DNA of 64,000 nucleotides, taken from positions 1,142,001 to 1,206,000 of the forward strand of contig NC_084774.1 of assembly GCF_028858725.1 (NCBI RefSeq). Direction: 5' to 3'. Source of the DNA: Colius striatus. Its lineage: Eukaryota; Chordata; Aves; Coliiformes; Coliidae. A program made the position numbers and the translations under genes. Shown here piece by piece: positions 37,291 through 50,383 of the stretch. A model generated the notes under the pieces. It had not been told where the DNA came from, did not search any database, and saw only the letters and a program-made list of their open reading frames with translations. How positions within the stretch are numbered: position 1 is the stretch's first letter; each line of letters opens with the position of its first letter.

Positions 37291-40239
37291 GGAAGGCTGA
37301 TTCAAGGGTGCAGCTGCACTGGGTCAGTGCTGGCCATAAGCCCAGATACCCAAAGCTATGTCTACTCCTAGTATTACCAGTCTCTCCTCAACACAGGGTT
37401 TGCTCACAGCTGGCTGGAGTTGTTACTCCCCCTTGGCTGTGTATGGAGACATTTACTGTGGGGCTGGTACTGGGCTGGACTGGTTCCAGCTGTGCAGTCC
37501 AGTTTAGCAGAGGTGGAGCGAGGGCAGTGCCTGCTGGCCCAAGCCCCAGGGGGAATGTGCTGGCTACACTAACAGCTGTAGGACACCTGCCTGGGCACTG
37601 CTCCATCTCCCCAGCCTGGTACCTCAGTGCAATACTGAGCTTTCCTTACCTCTAGCATCACCAGTTCTTCCATACCCACAGCTGAGGGAGACCCCTAACA
37701 CAAGATCCTCTGTTTCCTGACATGAATGGTGTAAGTACAAACACCCACCTGCTGAGCAGCTTCCTGAAGGGGAGGTAGGTGCATGGCTCCAGATAGAGTT
37801 TCTTCCACCTGAGCATGATCTCAGGGAGCTGGATCCTTTTGCAGTTCTTCAGTGACAGTTGTAGGAAATATCTTTCAGCCAAGAACAGGCAGCAAGGGGA
37901 TACTTTGGCCTGGAAACACTGATCATACATCTCTTAATCCATCTTATAGTGATTTAGTGTTCACAGCCTCACAATCCCTGAAAGCTGTTTCTGCTTGTAG
38001 GCAGTGTGGTTTTGCTATTAGCAAACAGAGGGCTTATAACCCTCTGTTCTCAGAGATACTGCAATGTCTTTTCCATGCTGTCAAAGACTGCTCAGATACT
38101 TCATATTCACCTCCTGCTGCCATGTTTGTTGTACTGATGGCAGGAATCGTGGCTTGATCTCTCCTGTATATGTCACAGAGGGATCTACCTGTGTCTCTGG
38201 AGGGGAACTTCCTTGTGCTGTAGTACCAGGTATCACCAGTAGAAGTTTTCCTCAGCTTATGACTGCCTAAGCTGAGAAAGCCTCTGAAAAAGTCACTGCA
38301 GAGATCCCATAAAGGAGCTTTTCCCTTAGCTGCATAATTTTTCACCTCTGGAATTTCTCTCCCTGAGTCACTGGCATCCACCAGCACTTCTCGGCTCTGC
38401 TGAAGAGGTGAACCCTGGTCTGGCAGCTTTGCAGGTGCATGTAAGACACAGCCTCACAATCATCTATCATGCCTTGTATTTGAACCCCTTTTCACCCAGC
38501 CTTCCTCTTCCAGCAGCAGAGATCTCTGCTCCCAAGAGGTGCCAGAGGGTATGTGACTGTCCTCTGGCAGGGAGGTTCTGCCTTCAAGGTGGTTTTCTTG
38601 CTCTTCATTTTGATGTCCTCCTGCTGCATGATATGTGCAAGACAACACAGGCTAGCCCATGAATAGGACAGATCTCAGTGTGACCCCTGCAACCTGGAGT
38701 GTCCCAGCTCACTTGCTTTGACATCAAGAGAGAGGAGATCTCTTGGTTTTAGCCACAGCAGCCAGGCAACCAAGTTACAGGCTCACCAGCAAGTCTGCCA
38801 GAGGTGTAGGCTGGAAGCAGCCTACACATTATCAGCAAACCCAGAAATATAATGAGAAAATAAAAAGAAAACATTGCAGATGTTTGTCTGATCCCTCCTG
38901 CAGCCAGCTTCCTGTGTGCTGTACTGTGTCACTCATTTTGGGGGGCCTCTGAAGCTGCAGCTCTTGCAACCTCCTATCTCCCCAGCTTCTGTTTTCAGTC
39001 TGTCCAAAGGCTCTTGCTAGCACAGCAACGTCAACCAGGCTGCTGAAGTTTTCACATGCCAAGTCTGTATCTACAAGAGGCCTTGAACAGAGACTGTCAA
39101 GCTCCTCTAAGCATTTTCCACTATCGCTGTTTCCCTCAGTGAATGGGTCTAAAGGATCACATCTGTACCTCCACGCAGAAAGCCACCAATTTAACCACCT
39201 TAGAGCTATACCAGCAACCTTTTGTTTCCAACACAGGCGTAGTTTAACTCTTCCTCTCCTTCCCTGCTAGCCTACGCCTCAGCAACCTCCCCTTCCTCCT
39301 CTCTCAGAGCACCCTGGGCTGCTGCAGCAGCTCACAGCCCCCACAGCGGCCTCTCTCCCCGCCCTGCCCAGACCTCCGCAGTAAGCACCAGACAGCTCCG
39401 TGTCCAGCCAGCGAGTGAGCGGCCATGATCTCACTGTCTCTCTATTTGTTATTTAAAAGTGCAGTGGGACTTTTATTTGAATGTCTTCAGATTAAGTTAC
39501 ACTGAAGTTCTTCAGCAGTGCCGAAATGCCGTCTGCAAGAGAGCAGCATGAGTGTGGTATTGCACCGTGCAGGGATCCTGGCTGCTGCGCACCGGGGGTG
39601 ATTCATAACCTAACCAGACTCATTTCTCACCAGCAGAAATTTGCTACAGGGAGTGAGTGGGCCAAAAAAATCACTGTGTTAGTGGCAAAATCCACCAAGT
39701 CTCTGCAAGGCTTGTACCCCCAGTTAGAGGCGTCTGAAGCATCCAGATAGCTCAGCCTCCAGGATTTGCCTCTGCGTGCAGGTCAACGAGCAGGACTCTA
39801 CATTTTCCCGAGGCATCTGAATCGCTTCCCATATGCTGATAGTTGATCTGTGCCTGTGTAGGGGACACACCTGGTCTTCCTATACAGCCTTGACCAGCCT
39901 ATGTACTCAGGACATAAGATGAATACAAAAAGTCCCCCAAAACTGCGTGACCTCGCACGGACAGCATAGATGAAAGTATTTTCCTCTCTCCATGCTCCAA
40001 GCTGGTTCAAGACCCACCTGCCCATCCTGCTTTCCACCAGTGGGCAAGGTAGCTGTCTCTTAGACCCCCCTGCCAGCCCTGGGCACAGTGGGAGGCAGCA
40101 CCGGGGACACCCAGGGCCAGGACAAACGACTTACTGGGGCAGCTGTGACCCAGGAGCAAGGATGGACTACGCCGAGGACTCGGTGCAGCCACAGTCTCCC
40201 GACGGCCTGGGTCCCCTAAATCACAGACTCCGCAAATGA
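37291..40239. other. No gene recognised
   Basis: Unique noncoding DNA. Short open frames have no splice context or recognisable motifs. It lies upstream of the CpG island at 40.5 kb. Confidence 0.4.
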
Positions 40240-40360
40240 CTGTGGTGGGCAGGGCCCTGCAGAGCTGCTCCAGCCCAAGCCCCTGCTAAAGCAGGTTCCC
40301 CTCGATCAGGGGGCACAGGAACGCGTCCAGGCGGGTTTGGAAACCTCCCGAGGAAAGCTG
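40240..40360 (-). mobile_element. CR1 fragment (minus)
   Basis: CTGCTCCAGCCCAAGCCCCTGC, TAAAGCAGGTTCCC and GTCCAGGCGGGTTTGGAAACC (each with small breaks) are reversed CR1 3' sequence. Confidence 0.65.
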
Positions 40361-40479
40361 GGGGCAGGTGCGTGACCAGCTGCACTCCCGAGACACGGCT
40401 CCTGGCGCTAACCACGACTTTCCTCACAAATCTGTCAGGACAGCTGCCCGTCGCCACCGAACAACGCTTCAACTTCTCC

Positions 40480-41240
40480 CCATTTCCACCCCTCGGGACG
40501 GCGCTCGGGAGGGCCCAGAGCGACCGCCGCCAGGGGCTGCCCTCGGCCCGCGGGCCCCGCCGCTGCCCGGCCCGTGCCGGCGGCCCCCAGCAGAGGGACC
40601 CGGGGAGCGGCCGGGGGTCCCGGGCCGGGCCGCACCGCCCCCCGGGCGGGGCCGGGGTCGGGTTTCACATCCTGCCCCGCTCACGGGCAGAGCGGGCGGC
40701 GCGGGGCCATGGCGGCGGAGAGGTGAGCGCGGCTGCCGTGCACCTGTTGAGGCGAGACACACCGCGGTCCCTCAGGAGCGGGCCGGGGCCGGGGCGCGGC
40801 GGGCGCGGGGCCGCGGGAGCCGCGGGCCCCGCTGGGCAGGTGAGGGGCGGCCCGCGCCGGGCCGGGCGCTGTGGCCGCGGCAGGCCTGGGCCGGCCGGGC
40901 CGAAGCGGGCGGCTAACTTGTGCCAGCAGCTCTGTCCCGTAGCCGTTCCCCGGGCCGTTTCCGCCGGCGCTGGCCGCTCTGCGGGGAGGGAGAGAAGCTC
41001 CCGCACCCGCTCCGTTCCAGCGGGTCGGCTCCCGCCGGCCGTTGCCAGGACCGGGCTGCCTGTTGCCTTGGAGCGAGGCCGGAGGACCCTGGCTTCGCTG
41101 AGCCGGCCCGGCCCTGCCCCGGCGCTCTTGGGGGGTCTGGCGGAGCGGCTGCTGACGGCATCGCCCTCGGTGGGGACAGCGGCCGGGCTCTGCCCGCTGC
41201 CCTCACACCTCCGGAGACGAGGTGTTAATCAGAGGTCCCC
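40480..41240 (+). promoter_or_regulatory. CpG island promoter
   Basis: About 760 bp of very GC- and CpG-rich sequence with repeated CCGGGCCGGGC and GGGCGGGG motifs and no TATA box, surrounding a candidate first exon. Such islands mark broad, housekeeping-type promoters. Its long open frame (40372-41340) reflects base composition. Confidence 0.75.
40709..40722 (+). CDS. Candidate first coding exon (MAAE...)
   Basis: GGGGCCATGGCGGCGGAGAG followed at once by GTGAGCG. An excellent Kozak context, a Met-Ala-Ala-Glu start and a consensus donor inside a CpG island are typical of a vertebrate first coding exon of 14 bp (phase 2). The gene is not identified. No downstream exon is evident before 64000, which would imply a first intron longer than 23 kb, or that the next exons are too short for me to see. 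Confidence 0.5.
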
Positions 41241-41340
41241 TCTGATTTTGCCCCTGTTTTGGATGAGGCTTACGGGTTCCGGGCTGGGTTGTGTGCAGAG
41301 GTTGCTCTCCGCTTATAAACCGAACGCGATTAAGAAGTGA

Positions 41341-44300
41341 CAGCGTTTGCGCGGCTGTTGCGCTTGGTTTGCTGGAGAAGGTTGAGCAGAGGTTTCCCCG
41401 CTCAGCCGGCAGCGGCTGTACAGTCGGGATCACCTGTTAGCAGTGAAAATGGAGGCCCGGGTCGCCAGGCCAGTTTCCAGACTGCGTCCTCCTTCCGACA
41501 GATGTGTGTGGATTCTGCGGCTCCTCTGAATGACCCCGTTCAGGGAGAGTTGCTCTTGTTGATCTGCACCTGGCTTCCTCAGCCAGAAGGGGTTGAATTA
41601 AGTTTGGGGCTGCTGGGGGGAAGATACAGAGCCTGGCAGCAGCACTGTCCTCAGCTGATGCCAGTTGCTGTTGTGCTGTTTTGCCAGCATTTTCGTGTGT
41701 ATATGTGTCCTAGATGAAAAGCTCAGAACGATTTAACATTCCTGCAAGCTCGGCTCTCCAGGGGCTCCAGATTTCAGCTGCTTTCTTGCATTCTCTTTGT
41801 CTAGGGAAGAGGGCTGTACTGGTACAAGGTGTTTGGAATATTAGTTTTCATTTCTCTTGTATTTGAAGTTGTGGGGTTTTTTTCCCCCTCTGTCTCTTCT
41901 GCATTTTCTCCAGCAGAATGTGTTTTAAATTAGTCCGTAAGAAGGAGCATCTTGGGAAAGCATAGCAAATCCCCTTGTGAGTGAATGTAGAGTACCAGAA
42001 TTCATCTGAAGCAGAATAATTAGCACCACTGCCTGCTCATTCTGCAGCAGCTGCTGCTCCCTCCCTGCTCCTGACAGCCAGGGGCACTCAGTGCCTGGTG
42101 ACTGAGGTGCAGATTTGGGGGGCTTCCATTAGCCAGAGGAGTGCTGGATTTTTCCAGAGTATCTCCACTGACTTTTCTCTTTGGTCGTTTTTGACTGTGG
42201 TGTTTGCTGGGTTCATGAGACGGCTCTTTCTTATCAGTTGGATGGAGGCTGTTTGGAGCGATCATAGCAGATTGTAAGAATGCAGATCTCAAAGCCAGGT
42301 TCTTTGTCGGATAGTTCACGTGCCTCTCTATTCACCACAGGTTTGTTTAGCTGAAACAGATGTCTTGGCCTTAGCTGGGAGCACATAAGCTGCAGGGAGA
42401 TGGTGTGTTTTGTAACCAAGAGAATTCTATGGTCATCCTTACAACGGGTTGCTTTCAGCCTGACGGCCACTGGGTCTGCAGCTGAAAACCTCCTGAGAGA
42501 CTGGTGTACTTGATGTGCCAATGAGACACTCAGAATCCAGTATGCCGAACACTGTCCTGCTTTGGGGGCACAAAAGGCAGCTGCCTCAAGTTCAGTGGAT
42601 CTGCTTGATCTGTAGAAAAACGTCATGTGCTGCGGTGCAAGGATGTGAGAAGGAGGGACAGAGACTCCTGCAGGGAGCTACCTAATGGGTAAGAAAATCA
42701 TGTGGATTTCAGTGTATTTGTGTCTGAGCTTTGAGGCACTTGTTTAATCAATCTTGCTGGTTTTTTGGCGTTGCCTTCATAGGATAGGGGGCAACTGCTT
42801 GCTGGCAACTAGGTACAGTTTTGAAAACCAGGGAACATGGGGGGTTTTCTCCCCTCTAGAGCCATGGAGGAAGCACAGTTACCATCATTGAGAGGTGTGG
42901 GAAGGACCGTAAGTTCTGAGTCAGCTTTAATAGAATCATCTCTGTAACTACAGGTAATGAAGCACAAACTACTGTAGGATTCTGAGTTTTTGGCCCATGA
43001 GTGTACTTTGGTTTTGTTTTATTGGGTTTTTTGTCTTTTTTACTTTCTCCTGGCCGTGCGGTTTAACAAATACTCAAGTTCATGAAGACTTCCTTTGAAG
43101 TATCATATCTCTGGCTTTTGATAGCATTCTTACTTGTGCATTTACCTACTTAGTTGCCATTTTACTTGTGGAGAACAAAGCTTTTTGGTTTGGGCGTGCT
43201 GTTTTGGCAGCATCTTTCTGGTTGTTTGTATTGGCCCTAGGATGTGAGCAGAGGGAGATAGTCCAGCCTGTGCCAGAAGTACAGGGGATTGCTGCAGTCT
43301 TGTTAGCTGTGTGGGCAGAAGGACTGGGGATGTTGCTAAGTGCACTTGTTCAGTGGGAAACCTGCTGGTCTGGCTGGCCACTTTGATTTGATTAATACAA
43401 GATATAGAGGATTCAGGGGCTTTATGTATAAATGACAATGAAGACAGTTTTGCTATTGAATCTCAGTATCTTGAGTATGAGTTTGTGGCATAGAGGTAAT
43501 TCAGATTAATTTGGGCTTTAATTTCTTTTTGCCTGAATACTAGTTTCTATGTCTTCTCAGAAACTTTAATTTAGGAATAAGTTGGAACTCCCACAGTTCA
43601 TCAGCCTACCCCGGAGCTGCTGACAGACTCCCTGTGTCTGAACTCAGCTGTGACTTTGCAGCAAAATGGTCTTATGGTTTTGGCAGGGCATCTGAACCTC
43701 CCACTGTTACTCAGCACAGAGCCCTCCATGTCCTCTCAACTGGGTCCATGTGCCCTGTTTTGGCTTACCCTCTTAATTGGCTTAACTAAGGTCCTGAGTA
43801 AGCGTCTTTAGCTGTGACCGCAGGACAAGCTTCTGCTCCTAGCAGGTTGTCCTGCTCTCATCTGCTGGTTGAGTCTATTCCTGGATGAGCACTGTGGTAA
43901 GTCACTTCACAGTAAATGAGCTGGAGTAGTGCAAGTGGGAGACAATATCAGCAGCCTGGCCCCTGCCACACACTCTTGGTGTTGTCCCTGCCCCTCTGGA
44001 TGTGCTGCTGGAGCTGTCAGTGAGCCTGCTAAGGGCAGTTTCCTTAGCATGAAATAGTTAACAAGTGAAAGACTGTCTCTAAGTGAAATGAGAAGTGTCG
44101 TTTTGCTCCAGTAGCTCTGCTGGAAGAAGCAGAAGAAGGGTGATAAGCTGTGGAGGACAAGGTAGTCATCTTGTCTGCTATCACTGCTGTATCCTTTCTG
44201 AGTTGCTCCCATCAGCAGGCCCAACATGGCCTGAAGCTAGCTCCTGAGGTGGAGTCATGCCTTCAGTTAGAGTGACTCCATGCAGATAAAGCCTGGTCCT

Positions 44301-47300
44301 TGGGAAACGCCTTCAGACACACCAGCATCTTCTGATGTAAACTAATCAGAGTTTCAAAGGAAAGAAGCAGCGTTTCCTCCTTTGCTGTGGTCTCCTTTCC
44401 CAGTGTTTCCATTCCTGTTGTACTACCTACCCAAATAGCTTTCTTGGTGGATGATGCAATTAGGAGGAGATGCTTGCAAGCTTTCAGCAGATAAATACAT
44501 CAGGATTTGAAGCACTTCATTTAGGCTCCATCAGTCCTTCCCAGTTGGAGTGTAATTATTTGTGCCTTGTTGTGACATGTATCCGCTCGTGTTTCTTTAA
44601 AAAGCCCTCTGGGCAGATTTGAGTAGTTAGTGAAGTGCCTCTTATTTGTAATAAAAATAAATTCCAGAGCAGATACCAGGATTTTGTTTTAGCTGGATTT
44701 GGAGAGGGTTTCTGAGCTCTGCTGTCATGACTTACACACTTGATGTGAATTCCTGCCTTTGTGTACTTCTTAGTAGCTCAGCCATGAGCATCCACTGAAG
44801 TAAACTGTCTGATTGTTTTTTATACGTTCCATTGGGAAGGGTAGCCTTCTCCTTGGGATGGTTTCTCGAAGCAGCAAGTTTTTGCAGGGACAGGAAAGTA
44901 TTAACTCAGGCAGCAGACGTGAGGTCCATGTGGCTTGTGCATCTGGAGTGAGCCACTGTAGGTCAAGAGAAAATTTTTTTGCACTTGGTCTTTGTCTCAT
45001 GGGAGAATGGAAAAAAATACCATTTGGGATTCATCCTCTCATCTTAATGACTGTTCCAAGTGTTTGAGGTTACTGATGTAAGGAGTAACTGTTTTACAGT
45101 TCCAGCTGAACACTGAGCTGCCAATTCCAGCGTAGCTGGTGTCAGCCGTTCTCCAGCTACACTCCCAAGCCTTTTCCTTGTGTGTTGTCAGCTGCCATTT
45201 TTTGGTTATGCAACACACAGAGCTGAAAGAGCTTTGGGAAGCTTATAATGAGGATGCTGAAGATGCAGATTTGTTTGTTTGCCACAGAGCATGAGAGATG
45301 GAAAGGACTTTGTGATCCCCAGGGAAAGCCTTGGTACAGGTTCTGCAGCAGCCCGAGGAGTCGGGGTGCGTCTGGTCTCCTGCTATTGTGTGTTTCAAGG
45401 GAACAGAAGGTACTCTAGTTGAGCAGTGTCAGCTTTAAAAAATTCCCCCGTAAGGAAACAAGCTGAAAGACCAAAGCACAGGAGATGCTGAGATTCTTTT
45501 CATTTTCAGGCAGTTTCCTTTTTTGGGGGGGGGGGGGACTTAAGGTCTCATATGAAATAGCACTGAGGGCTTCGTGCTGCAGAGCGCTGGGTAACCTCTG
45601 AAACAGAGCTCTGAATGAAGTTATTCATTGGCATCTTTGTCAGCCACCAGAGGCAAACAGAAGGCTGGCTCTACATAGAGGATGTATTTTCCTACCCCTC
45701 TCATATTGTGTCTGTGCCCAGCTCCTAGAGCCAAGCTCTCACTGTGCTTTGACTTTCTTGACGGAAACCAGTCTTATGTGGGATGAAACAAAGATGATGG
45801 CAAGCACACTGTGCTCCCTGGACTTGCTGTGTGTTCCTGCTCCAGGCTGGAGCACAGCTCTCCTGGGCCCCTCAAACAACCTGGTTTTTTATTTTTTTGC
45901 CACAGCATTTATGATCTACCAAAACCAAACAAGCCAAGCAGAGGGTGGCAGAGGAAACAGATCACATGCTGGACTTGTCTGTGTGTGTGCCTTGGCAGAT
46001 GTGGGATGCTGCCATAAGGCACTTTGCTTTGGCAGATGGGGCTGTTTCCTACCTGGGCAAACAAGGTTGCTGCTCTCTGGCTAGGAACCTGTTACAGAAG
46101 CAGAAAAGACTCGGTGTAGTGGGATTTTGTGTCATCTTGGACATCATGAACTGGTGGCCCAGAGCCAGGTGCACTGCAGCAAGGATAACTTCTTTGTTCT
46201 GTAGATCTGTGGGGATTTTTTTTTTGTTTGCTTTTGCTTGGGTCTTTTTCTTTTTTCCCAGAACAATGACAAAGCATCACTGGTGATGGAGACAGGAAGC
46301 CTCTAAGAAAAGCCCTGCACAATGCTGCCCAACAAGCTGGGACTGCTCAGCGAATCACCTTTACTCATGTGGAGTGCAGCTCTCTTGGGTTTTTCTTGAT
46401 TTTGAGGCAGTCCAATGTCTTTCACAGAGGTTTTCATGTGTAGCAGCAGCTAAGGTTCAATTTAGAAGGATGAATTGGTGTAAAATATTTTCAGAGAAAC
46501 TGAAGTCAGAGCAGAAGTTATCATAGGAGACTTTTATATCTGAATAATTAGAGACCCAGGGAATGCAATGGGTGAGCAGTGCTGTGTAGTGTTTCCCGAA
46601 GGATGCCCTTCCAGAGGCTAGGGCCAGACTGGGTGGTGGATGTTGGGTGCAGTTCTTGATACTTCTACACTGTCTGCTGGGCCCTCGTGGCTGGCTTGAT
46701 TTTATTCTTGGGCCAGTTGGTCCTGGCCCCTCCAGCTGCTCCAGTGCCTGGTCCTCACCCCATTGCTAATTTGCTTGCGCAATCATGCTCCCCACTCCCA
46801 GCCTTTATCTACTCAGGGCTTGCCCCCCGTGTACTTTTGGTGCTGTGTGGGAAATAGCACGTGCAGGGTTATTTGCAGACATGAGGTAAACTGTGGGTGG
46901 TCACACACTGTAATCTGGGCTCTAAGTCTCCCTTACATATGTTTAAACAGTAACTCAAGATCGAGTTATTAGTTTTAACATGTTCAGTTTATCATTAAAC
47001 TGTAAATGCCATATTTGATCCTCTTCTGATCTGGCAACTGTTTCCTCTTCCTGTCTATTGTAGTTCTTTGGTCCTTTGGTAGGTACAAATATCCAACCGT
47101 GTATCAGCCACACTGGCTAGCTCCTCTTTGCTCCCTAGCTACAGTAATTGTGTTTGGGGTATTTTTATCGGGTCTACCAAGCATGGCTATGCAAGCAATC
47201 CTAGCAGATTATACCATTGTAATGCAGTGGATAATCTGGCTGGGATACGGCTGAGTTGGTACAGTGAAGCACCGGGGCTTGGAGGGCAGCTTTGTGCTTG

Positions 47301-48486
47301 GGTTGATGCTGCCCTTGGGCTCTCATCTGCAGTCCTGCATTAGAACACAGATGGTAGAAAAGTTGTAATTTTGGCTTGGAAACTTGCTCCAGAAATAAGC
47401 TACTTGAATCTTCCTGATTTTAATTTTAAAATCTCTGACATGAGGGTGAAAAACAAGTGATGTGGTCTTTGTGCTGTGGGTTTAGAAGCTGGTGAGGAGG
47501 TGGCGGTCTGACAACTCAGCCTAAATTCACCAAAGCTGTAATTTGAAATTAGTCTGAAACATGGGTTTGAGGTTCTGGAGACCAAAGTGTTTTCCAAAGC
47601 AGAAGTTTGCTTTGGAGTGGCAATAAGCACAAAAGTTAAAGGCAGCAGTGATCTCCTGGGACCAAAGCTGTGCACTGCCACCTTCATTTCTTCTGACTTT
47701 GGGTCCCATAACCAGAATGGGTGACTTCACTAAAGCAGGAGAAACGTGTCTAGTTTTTAGTTAGCGAACTAGGTTAGCTCTGTGTGGGATCTGAGGAGCT
47801 CCAGTGCCCTTGTGTGATTGCTGGGGATGCACTGTGGGGAAGGAGCCTGGAGAGGCATGCAGAGGGAGCCCCTTCCTTCCAGCAGCAGCAAATAATTGGA
47901 TCCGCTGTGCTTTCGGTGTCCCGTGATGTTCTCATCCAGCTCCCTGCGAGAGAAGGAGGCACAGGACCCGTGGGGCAGACCTCACTTTGGTGGAGGATGC
48001 TGGTTTGGGTTGCTCTTCCTTTTGAAGTAAGAAAGGCTGGATGACCCTGGCAAAGGGGAAGATGTTGGTGATTTTGGCTTCTGTGACTCAAGTTGTAACT
48101 CTTCCCCAGCAAGACAGCCTGATGGGGCACAGTGGCAGAGTTCCTCTTTGGCTACCTAGAGCTGCCTCTGATTGAGCACTTATGTGTTTAAGCTTTATTT
48201 GGTCTTGGAGGGAGGAAGTAATTTGGTTTTGTCTCCCTTTGGATAAGAAAAGCTTCGGCTGAGCTGCAAGAGCTGTCTGTGTGTGAGTTGGTTTTGGTGC
48301 CTCAGCATGTTCCAGGCAAAGTGTTCGTGCCACAGGGCTAGAGATAATCTTGGGGTAATTTCTCTACCCACTGATGTCTCTGGAGCATGGAGCAAAGACT
48401 GTAGGTGGAAAAGGGTAGACAGCATGATGATCAGCAAAATAGCTCAGTGGAACAGCTCTGAGTTCAATTTGAAGTGTGAAGACTGG
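41341..48486. other. No gene recognised; probable intron or intergenic DNA
   Basis: Noncoding, ordinary composition, notably free of recognisable CR1 or LTR sequence. A G13 run lies at 45525-45537. No exon pair in phase could be found. Confidence 0.4.
45525..45537 (+). repeat. Poly(G) run, 13 bases
   Basis: Uninterrupted G13 preceded by a T-run, a slippage-prone homopolymer. Confidence 0.95.
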
Positions 48487-49020
48487 TGACTTCCAGTGGC
48501 TCTGCCCTGGTGAGGCCTCATCTGGAGTCCTGTGTCCAGTTCTGGGCTTCTCAGCTCGAGAGGGACAGGCAACTGCTGAGAGGCCAGTGCAGGGCCACCA
48601 AGATGCTGAGGGGATGGAATGTGTGTGTGAGGAGGAAAGGCTGCAGCTCTGGGGCTGTTCAGCCTGGGGAAGAGAAGGATGAGAGGGGACCTTGTCAACA
48701 CTCGAGTACCTAAAGTGTCAGGAGGATGGGGTGACACTTGTTTCTGTAGTGTCCAGTGACAGGAGAAGGGGTAATGGACATAAGCTGGAACATAAAAAGT
48801 TGCACTTAAACACAAGGAGAAACTTGTTTGTTGTTGAGGTGAGGGAGCCCTGGCCCAGGCTGCCCAGGGATTGTGTGGAGGCTCCTTCTCGGGAGGTTTC
48901 CAAACCCACTTGGACATGTTCCTGTGTCCCCTGAGTGAGGGGAACCTGCTTTAGCAGGGGGTTGGGCTGGAGGAGCTCTGGAGGTTCCTCCCAACCCCAC
49001 CCATTCTGTGATTCTGTGAC
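48487..49020 (+). mobile_element. CR1 LINE 3' part, plus strand
   Basis: Runs from GTGAGGCCTCATCTGGAGTCC and CAGTTCTGGGCTTC through GGCCAGTGCAGGGCCACC, CTGGGGCTGTTCAGCCTGGGG, CCCTGGCCCAGGCTGCCC and GGTTTCCAAACCCAC to a CATTCTGTGATTCTGTGAC tail. Well preserved. Confidence 0.93.
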
Positions 49021-50296
49021 TTTGTGTGCTCGTTTCTTCCTGGCCTGCATGGCTCAGACCAAGAGCTGTGCTTGGGGCATATTGATTTTTAGGCTACATC
49101 CTGCACTGGAGGCCCTTTGGGGAAGGGAGAACAGTTTCCTCTTTGAGAAAGTCTCCTGATACCTCGTACATTTTGTACTCTGGGTACTGAAATCCAATAG
49201 CCCAGGCAGCTGGTGGCTATGGCTCTGTTACACAGCGCTGGCAGTGCCGACGCCTGCCTGGAGCGAGATCCAGCCCTCAGGAAAGGTACCTGCCAGCCCT
49301 TGGGGTGGGCGCAGGGGGGTATGTGTCTGATTCCTGTTGCCTTGCTCAAACTTCTACTCTTTTCAACAGTAGCTGTTTCTTCAAGTGAGTGTGTGGGGAT
49401 GGTCAGAGAACAGACATGTTTCTCGCGGGGCTGCCTCCAGGGCAGCTTTCTTGCCCTCTATGTCCCAACAGGACCTGGGCTAAACCCAGAGTTTCCATGG
49501 ACTGCAGGAGAACGTTTGAGGAGCTTTACACAAATTACTGATATTCCCCTGAAATTACCATTTTGGGACTGTTACCCCCAGTAGGAGCTTCTACTGCTTT
49601 GCTTATAGGACTGTAGCTGTAAATCCTCTTAATGGTGCCACTATTTCCCTTGCAAAAGGCAAACGACATCTGTGAGCATAAACAGCTTTAGTGGTGAGAT
49701 GTGTCTGTATCAGAGCTGGGGCTGCTTTGTTGGTGCTTGTGAGAACGCAGCCTTTCGTTAGGACAGGCAGCTACTGGACAAAGAGCTATGTCAGTGGAGC
49801 TGGCTATGAAATTTGGGTGCTGCGGGGGGATGTTCAGCCCTTCCCAAGGTGCAGTCCAGTCATGGAAGAGCTTTCAGTGCTGGTCACGATGCAGGAGAGT
49901 ATCAGGCTTCATCTCTTTCTACTTCATACCTGCTGAGCTGTGACTGAAGACGAGTGATTAAACAGCTGAGGGATGCAAACCCTCATTTTTCTTGTGCTTC
50001 AGGCAAAAATTGATTGATAATTTTTAAAAAAATCATTAAATTAAAATCTGTTGCTGCCTAAACCTGTCTGGCAGTTCGACAGGAATTGGGCCCTGCCCCC
50101 ATTTGTCGCAGGCCCTTTGAAGGAGCAGTGTGAGCCTTGACCTTGACTGTAGCTCTGCACATTCCACAGGGCTGAAAACAAGGTCCAGGCTGTGGCTGCT
50201 CCCTGGAAGGGAGATGCTGCCACAGGGCACTGCTCTCCCCAGGGTCTTGGCAGCCCTTTGGGGCCCTGGATTGCCCCAGGAAGGAGCAGCTTTGAC
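49021..50296. other. No gene recognised
   Basis: Unique noncoding sequence between two CR1 elements. Confidence 0.4.
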
Positions 50297-50383
50297 TCAC
50301 AGAATCACAGAATCTTAAGGGTTGGAAGGGACCTCAAGAGATGATCTAGTCCAACCCCCCTGCCAGAGCAGGACCCTCAACTG
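50297..50383 (-). mobile_element. CR1 3' tail fragment (minus)
   Basis: TCACAGAATCACAGAATC is the reversed octamer tail, followed by GGGTTGGAAGGGACCTC and CCAACCCCCCTGCCAGAGC. Only about 87 bp. Confidence 0.9.

Noticed and set aside
40372-41340. 322-codon open frame across the CpG island
   Set aside because: Product of high GC; a strong Kozak ATG with a donor inside it explains the region better.
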